This document shows positions 1 through 6,291 of a stretch of DNA of 9,509 nt, one piece after another; position 1 is the stretch's first letter; each line of letters opens with the position of its first letter. The notes under the pieces are model-generated. The model was given only the letters and a program-made list of their open reading frames with translations. It did no database searches and was not told where the DNA came from. Where the stretch lies: assembly GCA_903927685.1 (NCBI GenBank), contig CAIYOB010000459.1, positions 1 to 9,509 on the forward strand, read 5' to 3'. The translations under genes and the position numbers were made by a program. Source of the stretch: an uncultured Planctomycetaceae bacterium (GTDB taxonomy: Bacteria; Planctomycetota; Planctomycetia; Pirellulales; Pirellulaceae).

Positions 1-1
1 G

Positions 2-1210
<1,209 letters not shown>

Positions 1211-1222
1211 TCACCGGCAAAC

Positions 1223-1261
1223 AAAAAAAGGGAAGGCCCGCGGTAGTCCGCTTGCCTTCCC
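1223..1261 (-). terminator. Intrinsic terminator of the lipoprotein gene
   Basis: Read on the minus strand, an 8-bp perfect GC-rich stem (GGGAAGGC at 1254-1261 pairing with GCCTTCCC at 1230-1237) continues, after a 2x2 internal loop, into a second 4-bp stem (GCGG/CCGC) closed by a 4-base loop. Seven Ts follow immediately (1223-1229). This is a textbook Rho-independent terminator, about 30 bases after the lipoprotein stop. Read on the + strand the hairpin has no T run behind it, so it is not a strong terminator for the aminotransferase gene, though the hairpin itself may protect that mRNA's 3' end. Confidence 0.85.
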
Positions 1262-1290
1262 TCTGGATTCCGACGGTTACCCGCAGGTCA

Positions 1291-1617
1291 CTATTCCTTC
1301 GGGGCTTCCGGAGCCGGAGCCGCAGCGTCCGCCGCGGGAGCGGCAGCATCAGCCGCCGGAGCCGCCGGAGCCGCAGCGTCCGCTGCGGGAGCGGCAGCAT
1401 CAGCCGCCGGGGCAGCCGCGTCCGCCGCAGGAGCAGCCGCGTCCGCCGCAGGAGCAGCAGCGTCGGCAGCCGGAGCGGCAGCGTCAGCCGCGGGGGCGTC
1501 CGCCGCAGGAGCCGTAACGCCCTGATCGACGGCCGGCGGCGCGCTCGGCTCACCGCCGCAGCCAACCGCGAACAAACCAACCGACAACACGACCAGCAAC
1601 AAGCTCAAACCCTTCAT
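1291..1617 (-). CDS. Small Ala/Pro-rich repeat lipoprotein
   Basis: A 108-residue protein with a classic lipoprotein leader: Lys-2, a hydrophobic stretch (residues 4-18), then AVGC with the lipid-acceptor Cys at 20, so cleavage before Cys-20 is expected, followed by membrane anchoring. After a short linker (GGEPSAPPAVDQGVT) the rest is almost only a heptad AAAPAAD repeated about seven times, ending in PAPEAPKE. There is no catalytic domain. Such tails are usually extended, flexible spacers, so a structural or tethering role is inferred; its function is unknown. The start is supported by an AAAGGG Shine-Dalgarno sequence (1625-1630) 7 bases before the ATG. It has its own promoter candidate and terminator, so it is likely monocistronic, divergent from the sigma factor gene. 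Two longer + strand frames across this region (1134-1517 and 1252-1740) are low-complexity by-products of the repeat. Confidence 0.85.
   Translation of the reverse strand: MKGLSLLLVVLSVGLFAVGCGGEPSAPPAVDQGVTAPAADAPAADAAAPAADAAAPAADAAAPAADAAAPAADAAAPAADAAAPAAPAADAAAPAADAAAPAPEAPKE
1313..1512. repeat. Tandem 21-bp repeats with a 51-bp block duplication
   Basis: The lipoprotein tail is encoded by imperfect 21-bp units (one AAAPAAD heptad each). A 42-base segment at 1318-1359 recurs at 1369-1410 with about one mismatch. The offset is 51 bases, i.e. 17 codons rather than a multiple of 7. This explains the out-of-register AAP in the protein and points to a recent in-frame duplication. Other units differ mainly at synonymous positions, so they are older copies. 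The limits of the array are approximate. Confidence 0.8.
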
Positions 1618-1722
1618 CGAACCACCCTTTCACAAAGAAGACAGGAGTTTTTCGGGATGCGTGAGTGCCGCCACCACGCGAAACGCACTTCCCTCCGTGT
1701 CATAGATCCTGCGTCACCCGGG

Positions 1723-1751
1723 TTTATTCCTGCTCGATGAAGAAATGCCAA
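1723..1751 (-). promoter_or_regulatory. Candidate sigma-70-type promoter for the lipoprotein gene
   Basis: On the minus strand, TTGGCA (1746-1751; 5 of 6 matches to TTGACA) is followed after exactly 17 bases by AATAAA (1723-1728; 4 of 6 matches to TATAAT). Transcription would begin near base 1716 and give a leader of about 100 bases before the ATG at 1617. It lies in an AT-richer stretch of an otherwise GC-rich region. Planctomycete promoter rules are less well known than those of E. coli, so this remains a prediction. Confidence 0.4.
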
Positions 1752-1806
1752 AAAATCTTTCCCTCTGGTAATTCTTGGCAGAATCGGGGAATAATAGGGC
1801 AACGCG

Positions 1807-2418
1807 ATGGATCTGTTACAACGTAGGCACTCGATGGCTGCAGGCGGCTCGATGGGCGATCACGATGTCAACCCCGAGGCATTGCCGCCATCCCTCGACA
1901 TTCGGGCGTTGGTACGGGACTATCATCCCGACGTCTACCGTTATGCGTTTCGGCTGTCCGGGAGCCGTGCCGATGCGGAAGACTTGACGCAGCAGACGTT
2001 TATGATCGCGCTCCAGCGGCTGCCCCAACTCCGTCAGCCGGACCGGGTGTTGAGTTGGTTGTTTGCGATCGTGCGGACCTGCTATTTGAAGGCCGAACGA
2101 AAGACCACGCCGCTGACGGCGACCAGCATTGAATTGGACGTTGACAGAATCCCCGAGCCGGCGGACGAGGGGCCTGTCGACCAGGAGCTGTTGCAGGCCG
2201 CCCTCGATGAGCTGCCAGATGAATTCAAGCTGGTTGTGGTCATGTTTTATTTTGAGGAGTGCTCGTATCGAGAGATTGCAGACCAGCTGCAAATCCCGAT
2301 CGGGACCGTGATGAGCCGACTCACACGTGCGAAAGGCCGGCTGCGACAGCGCTTGAGCGAGCCTGGAAGCCGCCTGGGGGCAACGGCGAAGGAGGTGTCG
2401 GCGGCGCGAGACAACTAG
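1807..2418 (+). CDS. ECF-family RNA polymerase sigma factor
   Basis: A 203-residue protein with the two-domain plan of ECF sigma factors. Region 2 (about residues 33-99) contains the core-binding block DAEDLTQQTFM (56-66) and the WLFAIVR helix. Region 4 (about 128-182) contains LDELPDEFKLVVVMFYFEECSYREIADQL and the recognition helix IPIGTVMSRLTRAKGRLR. A linker of about 28 residues separates them, and about 20 extra residues follow region 4. The start is uncertain: in-frame ATGs lie at 1807, 1834 and 1852. The first has a GGG about 10 bases upstream, and the third has AGGCGG 5 bases upstream and would leave the region 2 domain intact. The next gene encodes a single-pass membrane protein, the usual arrangement for a sigma factor held at the membrane by an anti-sigma factor. 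I found no convincing promoter upstream. ECF genes are often autoregulated, but no repeated -35/-10 pair is visible here to support that. Confidence 0.93.
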   Translation: MDLLQRRHSMAAGGSMGDHDVNPEALPPSLDIRALVRDYHPDVYRYAFRLSGSRADAEDLTQQTFMIALQRLPQLRQPDRVLSWLFAIVRTCYLKAERKTTPLTATSIELDVDRIPEPADEGPVDQELLQAALDELPDEFKLVVVMFYFEECSYREIADQLQIPIGTVMSRLTRAKGRLRQRLSEPGSRLGATAKEVSAARDN

Positions 2419-2557
2419 GGCAATTCAGGGAGACAGTGCAGGCTAGGGAAGGCAGGCCAGAGCTTTGATCGGATTGTTCTGCAAGTACAGTCCCGTCAAG
2501 GCCCAAGGCCATCCATCGCCGGTGGTTCAACCTACGGACGGGGCGTCGAGGCGTGAA

Positions 2558-3451
2558 ATGACAACTGACCAAGAAATCCAACAAGCGATCGATGCCTGTC
2601 GTCCTGGCAGCGAAGACCTGCAGCAGCCGGAAATGGCGCTCCTGGCGGAGGCTGTCTTGCGCGACCCGGGAGTGCGTCGTCGTTATGAACGCAGCCTGCG
2701 GTTCGACGCCGGCGTCAGGCAGGCTTTTCGCGATGTGCCCGTACCGGACGGATTGGGCGAACGGTTGCTGGCGGCAGTCGACTCGGCGCGGGGCGACTCG
2801 GCGCGTGTCGGGGCGATGGCCGAAGCGTCGACGTGTGCCACTTGTTCCCCGGCGAATCACGAGGTTGCTACGCAATCGAAGGCCGAGGGACGCTGGCCTG
2901 GAGCGCGGCGGCGGCGGGTTTGGTCCGTGGTCGCTGGCACCTGCACTGCGATTGCCGTCCTGGCCGCGGTTGCGCTGCTGGTGCCGTATTTTCGCGCCGC
3001 GGAGCCGCTTCCCGATGACCGGCTGCCCGGGGAGATCCTGGCGTGGTCGGAGGCAGTCGTCAGGCAGGGCTGGAATGAGGATCTGCTAGCAGCGCAAGCG
3101 TTGACTCGCCCCTTGGATCGAGCGGTCCGAGCCAATCCACGGCGCTGGTGTTCGATTGCCACCGCCTACGATTCGCAGACGGTGGTGTATGACGTCGCCT
3201 CGCGGGGCGGGGAGCTGGCGCTCGTGTTCTGCATGCGGTGCCCCGTTTCGCGCTCGCAGCTTCCACCGTTGCCCCCCGGGACCGCCTTTTCTGCAACCGG
3301 CGGCCTGACGCTGGGAGTCTGGCGTCGCGGTGACTTGGTCTATGTGTTCGCCGTCCGCGGTGGGCCGAACCGCTACCGCCAACTGATCGAGTCCTCGCCG
3401 TTGATCGGCCTCCAAATTGATGTTCCATTTTCACCAGCCGTGAAAGCTTGA
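2558..3451 (+). CDS. Single-pass membrane protein, putative anti-sigma factor
   Basis: A 297-residue protein. The N-terminal part (1-75) has the pattern IDACRPGSEDLQQPEMALLAE..LRDPGVRRRYERSLRFD..VRQAFRDVPVPDGLGERLL, which resembles the cytoplasmic part of membrane proteins that sit beside ECF sigma genes in planctomycetes. A tetra-Arg (117-120) precedes one hydrophobic helix (about 121-143), which predicts N-terminus inside and C-terminus outside. The outer part (146-297) is unrecognised and contains a CMRC pair (Cys-225, Cys-228). The canonical HxxxCxxC zinc anti-sigma motif is absent; a CATC pair lies at 93-96 on the cytoplasmic side. ATG 2558 is preferred because GAGG (2548-2551) lies 6 bases upstream and the conserved-looking block follows at once. 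The frame stays open up to a TTG at 2465, whose extra 31 residues look unstructured. It starts 139 bases after the sigma stop. The anti-sigma role is inferred from context and topology. Confidence 0.75.
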   Translation: MTTDQEIQQAIDACRPGSEDLQQPEMALLAEAVLRDPGVRRRYERSLRFDAGVRQAFRDVPVPDGLGERLLAAVDSARGDSARVGAMAEASTCATCSPANHEVATQSKAEGRWPGARRRRVWSVVAGTCTAIAVLAAVALLVPYFRAAEPLPDDRLPGEILAWSEAVVRQGWNEDLLAAQALTRPLDRAVRANPRRWCSIATAYDSQTVVYDVASRGGELALVFCMRCPVSRSQLPPLPPGTAFSATGGLTLGVWRRGDLVYVFAVRGGPNRYRQLIESSPLIGLQIDVPFSPAVKA

Positions 3452-3558
3452 CAGCTGCGCCTGCAATCCAGGCAACGAGACTAATCCCGGGCGGGACTGG
3501 CGGCCGAATCCAAATCTATTCACCCGCCGTGATCCTACCAGCCCCTCGGGATTCCCCC

Positions 3559-4452
3559 ATGTTCCGCTCCACCTGGAACGTCGTGTTCATCGCGGTCGCC
3601 GTGGGCGCCGGGATGTTTGCCCAGCAGGCCGCTCACAAGGTCTCCGCCGCCAGCGAAGATCGGCAAGTCAATTCCCTGGAAGGCTCGGAAGTGCTCTGCT
3701 CGGCGGAAGGCTACTACCTGGCAGGCCGCTTCGATGCGGCAGCGCTGGCCGCCGAGCCGACGTCCAGCGATCCGGCTTCGCGGCCGATCGACGAACAGCC
3801 GTTGTTGGCGGCGAACGCTTCACCGGCGGGCGACGTTCCGCCGCTGGTGGCACCTGAATTGGACAACACCCCGCCGGTGATGGAGCTGGCATCCAAGGGC
3901 GGCGCCCTGGCGGGCATGGCGGACAGCTTGCCCGCGGCGAACGACGGGACCGGGCAGCCCCCGCCTGAGACCGTGGCCGGTGCGGAATCACCCGAGCCGG
4001 CCGCCGGGATGGCGGAAGCTGCCGCGCCGGAATTGGCCGGTGCAGCCGTCAACACCGTCGCCCCAGCCGAAGTTCTGCCGCCTCCGGCGCCGGACGCGGC
4101 CCCCAGCGCAAACCACGGTGTGTTCGACGCCGTCGCCGAAGACCGGGCGACCGTCGTTCCGTCGCCTGCGGCGATCCGGGCACCGCTGCCGCCAGCCATC
4201 CCGGCTCCTGCGAGCTCGACCTACTACGACGCCACGGCGGACCGGGGCAGCCGCTACGCGACGCCTGCCGATCTGGTTCGCGAACGGGCCATCGCCCGCG
4301 GCGAACAGCGTCGCCAGCGAGTCGAGACCCGCAAATGGCTGGGCATTTCCCCACTCCGTCCGACCGTAGATTCGACCCCGTACTCGATGGTAGAACAACC
4401 GGCGCAACTGCTGCTGGTCGTTCCGGACAGTCCGGCGACCCTGGTGCGATAA
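3559..4452 (+). CDS. Secreted Ala/Pro-rich protein of unknown function
   Basis: A 297-residue protein that I do not recognise. Residues 1-30 form a likely Sec signal peptide: Arg-3, a hydrophobic core NVVFIAVAVGAGMFA, then a cleavage candidate after VSA at 28-30. Residues 31-65 are mixed (SEVLCSAEGYYLAGRFDA). Residues 66-220 are Pro/Ala-rich, acidic and low in complexity, so likely disordered. The tail (221-297) is different: TYYDATADRGSRYATPADLVRERA, a basic stretch REQ/RRQR and RKWLGISPLRPTVDSTPY. That tail may be the conserved functional part. The frame opens earlier (TTG 3448, overlapping the previous stop), but the leader peptide is contiguous only from ATG 3559. The Shine-Dalgarno sequence is weak. 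It lies 107 bases after the anti-sigma candidate and ends 23 bases before the deacetylase start, so an operon is plausible. It could be a cell-envelope or matrix component. Confidence 0.7.
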   Translation: MFRSTWNVVFIAVAVGAGMFAQQAAHKVSAASEDRQVNSLEGSEVLCSAEGYYLAGRFDAAALAAEPTSSDPASRPIDEQPLLAANASPAGDVPPLVAPELDNTPPVMELASKGGALAGMADSLPAANDGTGQPPPETVAGAESPEPAAGMAEAAAPELAGAAVNTVAPAEVLPPPAPDAAPSANHGVFDAVAEDRATVVPSPAAIRAPLPPAIPAPASSTYYDATADRGSRYATPADLVRERAIARGEQRRQRVETRKWLGISPLRPTVDSTPYSMVEQPAQLLLVVPDSPATLVR

Positions 4453-4475
4453 CCTGGGCGGCACACGGGCTTGCG

Positions 4476-5657
4476 ATGCGCATTGTTGGACGAAGATACG
4501 ACACAGGGGAGCCGATCGCGGTTGACATCGATGATGGTCGCGTGGCTGCCGTCACGGCGGCCGACCCGACCGAATCCGGCCCGACGCTGCCTTGGCTGGC
4601 CCCCGGATTCGTCGATCTGCAGGTCAACGGCTTTGGCGGCCGAGCCTTTAACGACCTGACAGTGACGGTGGACGACGTGCAACGGATCAGTTGCACGCTC
4701 GACCGGTTCGGCGTGACCAGTTACTGCCCGACGGTGACGACGGACAGCGGGCCGGCCTTGAGGCACGCGTTAGCGACGCTGGCCCGGGCCTGCGAGCAGT
4801 CGGCCGAGGTCGCCTGCCGAGTGCCCGGGTTTCATCTGGAAGGCCCCTACATCTCGCCCGACGACGGCCCGCGGGGCGCCCACGCGCGCCAGCATGTCCG
4901 GCCGCCGGACTGGGACGAATTTCAGCGGCTTCAGGACGCCGCGCGCGGCCGGATCTGCCTCCTGACGCTGTCGCCCGAGTACGAGACGGCGCCTGCTTTC
5001 ATCGCCCGTGTGGCGGCAACCGGCGTCCTGGTCGCCATCGGCCACACCAAGGCGACGGCGGCTCAGATCCAAGCCGCGGTGGACGCCGGCGCTCGGCTCA
5101 GTACCCATCTGGGCAACGGCGCCCACGGCCAGATCTGCCGCCACCCCAACTACATCTGGGATCAGCTGGCCGAAGACCGGCTGTCTGCCAGCTTGATCGC
5201 AGACGGCCACCACTTGCCCGCCGCGGTGGTCAAGACCTTCGTCCGCGCGAAATCGCCCGCCAGATGTGTCCTGATCAGTGATGTGACGGCACTGGGTGGC
5301 ATGCCGCCCGGTCGGTACGAGTCGCCCGGCTTGGACCCGATCGAATTACTGGCGGACGGCCGCCCGGTCGTCGCCGGCCAGCGGCAGATTCTGGCGGGCG
5401 CCGTTGTGCCGATCACCGTCGGGATTGCCAACATCCTGCGGTTCACCGAACAATCCCTGCGTGTTGCCGTGGCCATGGCCAGCACCCAACCCGCCGCGCT
5501 GCTGGGCCGCAACCACACTTGGCTGCAGCCGGGGGAATTCGCCGATTTGGCCGTCTTTCATCTGCCCGGCGCCGACCGGACCGCACCGCTGGGCGCCGTC
5601 GAGGTTGTGGCCACCGTCAACACCGGCCGACTGGTGTACGGCGAGCTTCGCGGATAG
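4476..5657 (+). CDS. nagA: N-acetylglucosamine-6-phosphate deacetylase (NagA family amidohydrolase)
   Basis: A 393-residue TIM-barrel amidohydrolase. The family removes the acetyl group from GlcNAc-6-phosphate in the cytoplasm, giving GlcN-6-phosphate for glycolysis or for cell-wall precursor recycling. Visible motifs, in order, are PGFVDLQVNG (Gln-49, Asn-51, in place of the two-metal HxH), FHLEGPY (metal ligand Glu-122), GHTKA (His-190), STHLGNGAHG (His-211), ADGHH (His-245) and LISDVTALGG (catalytic Asp-269). The QxN form is the mononuclear-metal type, as in the E. coli enzyme. Length is normal (about 380 is usual). The frame is open from 4335, but the extra 47 residues are low-complexity antisense of the previous gene's tail, and ATG 4476 begins the family's N-terminal strand, so 4476 is the start. 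The Shine-Dalgarno sequence is poor, suggesting translational coupling to the gene that ends 23 bases upstream. The symbol is given from family membership; substrate specificity is untested. Confidence 0.88.
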   Translation: MRIVGRRYDTGEPIAVDIDDGRVAAVTAADPTESGPTLPWLAPGFVDLQVNGFGGRAFNDLTVTVDDVQRISCTLDRFGVTSYCPTVTTDSGPALRHALATLARACEQSAEVACRVPGFHLEGPYISPDDGPRGAHARQHVRPPDWDEFQRLQDAARGRICLLTLSPEYETAPAFIARVAATGVLVAIGHTKATAAQIQAAVDAGARLSTHLGNGAHGQICRHPNYIWDQLAEDRLSASLIADGHHLPAAVVKTFVRAKSPARCVLISDVTALGGMPPGRYESPGLDPIELLADGRPVVAGQRQILAGAVVPITVGIANILRFTEQSLRVAVAMASTQPAALLGRNHTWLQPGEFADLAVFHLPGADRTAPLGAVEVVATVNTGRLVYGELRG

Positions 5658-5701
5658 TCGCCGCTGCCCGTGGGCGCTGGTGAATCCTCCGGACCAATGC
5701 A

Positions 5702-5746
5702 TCCGGAATGCCCGGCAGGCGGGAATCTCTTCAGGGCATGACCGGA
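5702..5746 (+). terminator. Hairpin downstream of the deacetylase gene, possible terminator
   Basis: The arms TCCGGAATGCCC (5702-5713) and GGGCATGACCGGA (5734-5746) pair over 11-12 bases with one small bulge, around a 20-base loop. The structure starts 45 bases after the deacetylase stop. It is followed by AAAACTT rather than a T run, so it is not a canonical intrinsic terminator; it may instead stabilise the mRNA 3' end. A second, smaller palindromic sequence GCCCGTGGGC lies just upstream. Confidence 0.35.
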
Positions 5747-5837
5747 AAACTTACAGCAGCCGGCAAATGCGGATGTCTGGACCTGCTTGTTGAATCTTGG
5801 CGGATGAGCCGTTGGCTTCAGCAACGCTCGCGACAGT

Positions 5838-5890
5838 AGCCCGACGTGTCAGCGAGCGTTCGCGCCATTTCCTCGCTCACGCGTCGGGTT
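5838..5890. repeat. Palindromic intergenic repeat (REP-like), planctomycete type
   Basis: Two 17-base arms, CCCGACGTGTCAGCGAG (5840-5856) and CTCGCTCACGCGTCGGG (5872-5888), are inverted copies that match at 15 of 17 positions (one difference is a G-T wobble). The pairing can extend outward by two base pairs, counting one wobble. A 15-base loop separates them. Read through, the sequence gives short peptides such as RRVSER and NPTRERG. I recall such peptides in many unrelated planctomycete hypothetical proteins, which suggests a dispersed intergenic element mis-annotated as coding. The family assignment is from memory; only the palindrome itself is seen directly. Confidence 0.6.
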
Positions 5891-6233
5891 GCGAAGGCGC
5901 GCCGTGGTGCGAAATCCCCGCTTCAGGAATCCTTCGGGGCCAGGAGGCCGCGGACTGTGGGCTCGCTGCACTCGACCACAGCCACCCGGGCAATCCTGTG
6001 TCCCGAGCCTGGGACCATTCGGTGCGGGTCGGCCGGAGTCCTTTTTTCCGGATTCTCGGAAAAGCATTGCGACATTGGAACGGAAAGTGCATCCAACTCC
6101 GGGCATCGGGTATTCACCGCACATCATTGCAGGAGTCATGCCCCAAGTGGCAAGTGCAGGCAGTGCGACATCTGTTTTGAAATGAGGTTGATACCTGATT
6201 CCAATTACGGTTGACCCCGCAGTGTCCGTGATG

Positions 6234-6259
6234 CCGCGAGGCCAGGAACAGTCTCGCGG
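6234..6259 (+). promoter_or_regulatory. Leader hairpin upstream of the giant gene
   Basis: A perfect 7-bp stem CCGCGAG (6234-6240) / CTCGCGG (6253-6259) extends to 9 bp with a G-U and a C-G pair, around an 8-base loop. It ends 19 bases before the Shine-Dalgarno sequence and 32 bases before the start codon. It has no T run, so it is not a terminator. It could stabilise the 5' end of the long mRNA or shape translation; no protein-binding motif is recognised. Confidence 0.35.
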
Positions 6260-6278
6260 GAATCCAATCCCTTGAATG

Positions 6279-6284
6279 AAGAGG
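6279..6284 (+). promoter_or_regulatory. Ribosome binding site fixing the start of the giant gene
   Basis: AAGAGG lies 7 bases before the ATG at 6292. An in-frame TGA (6277-6279) immediately precedes it and no alternative start codon lies between, so the start is fixed at 6292. Confidence 0.75.
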
Positions 6285-6291
6285 CCCTGCC

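Larger units (their letters stand above)
5658..6291. other. Intergenic region, 634 bases, no credible gene
   Basis: This holds three structures listed separately (hairpin 5702-5746, palindromic repeat 5838-5890, leader hairpin 6234-6259). It also holds a perfect 7-bp inverted repeat TTTTCCG/CGGAAAA at 6044-6050 and 6057-6063 with a 6-base spacer; no T run follows it on either strand in the right place for a terminator. Short open frames exist on both strands (for example 5797-6180 + and 5849-6139 -), but they have no Shine-Dalgarno support and no recognisable domain, and they run across the palindromic repeat. I found no -35/-10 pair for the giant gene that I would defend. Confidence 0.7.

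Noticed and set aside
1252..1740. Plus-strand Ser/Arg-rich frame of 162 codons
   Set aside because: Product of the tandem repeat read on the wrong strand; no ribosome binding site or domain.
1775..1795. TTGGCA followed by AATAAT upstream of the sigma factor gene
   Set aside because: The spacing is only 9 bases, too short for a sigma-70 promoter, and no -10 element lies 17 bases downstream.
2558..4452. Two consecutive genes of identical length (297 codons) as a possible duplication
   Set aside because: Their sequences, composition and topology are unrelated; the equal length is coincidence.
4335..4475. 47-residue N-terminal extension of the deacetylase
   Set aside because: Overlaps the coding end of the previous gene and is low in complexity; the family fold begins at the ATG at 4476.
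6044..6063. TTTTCCG/CGGAAAA hairpin as a terminator
   Set aside because: No T run follows the stem on either strand in the right position; kept only as a note on the intergenic region.
5797..6180. Plus-strand frame of 127 codons in the intergenic region
   Set aside because: Runs through the palindromic repeat, has no ribosome binding site and resembles no family; the overlapping frames on both strands are equally open.
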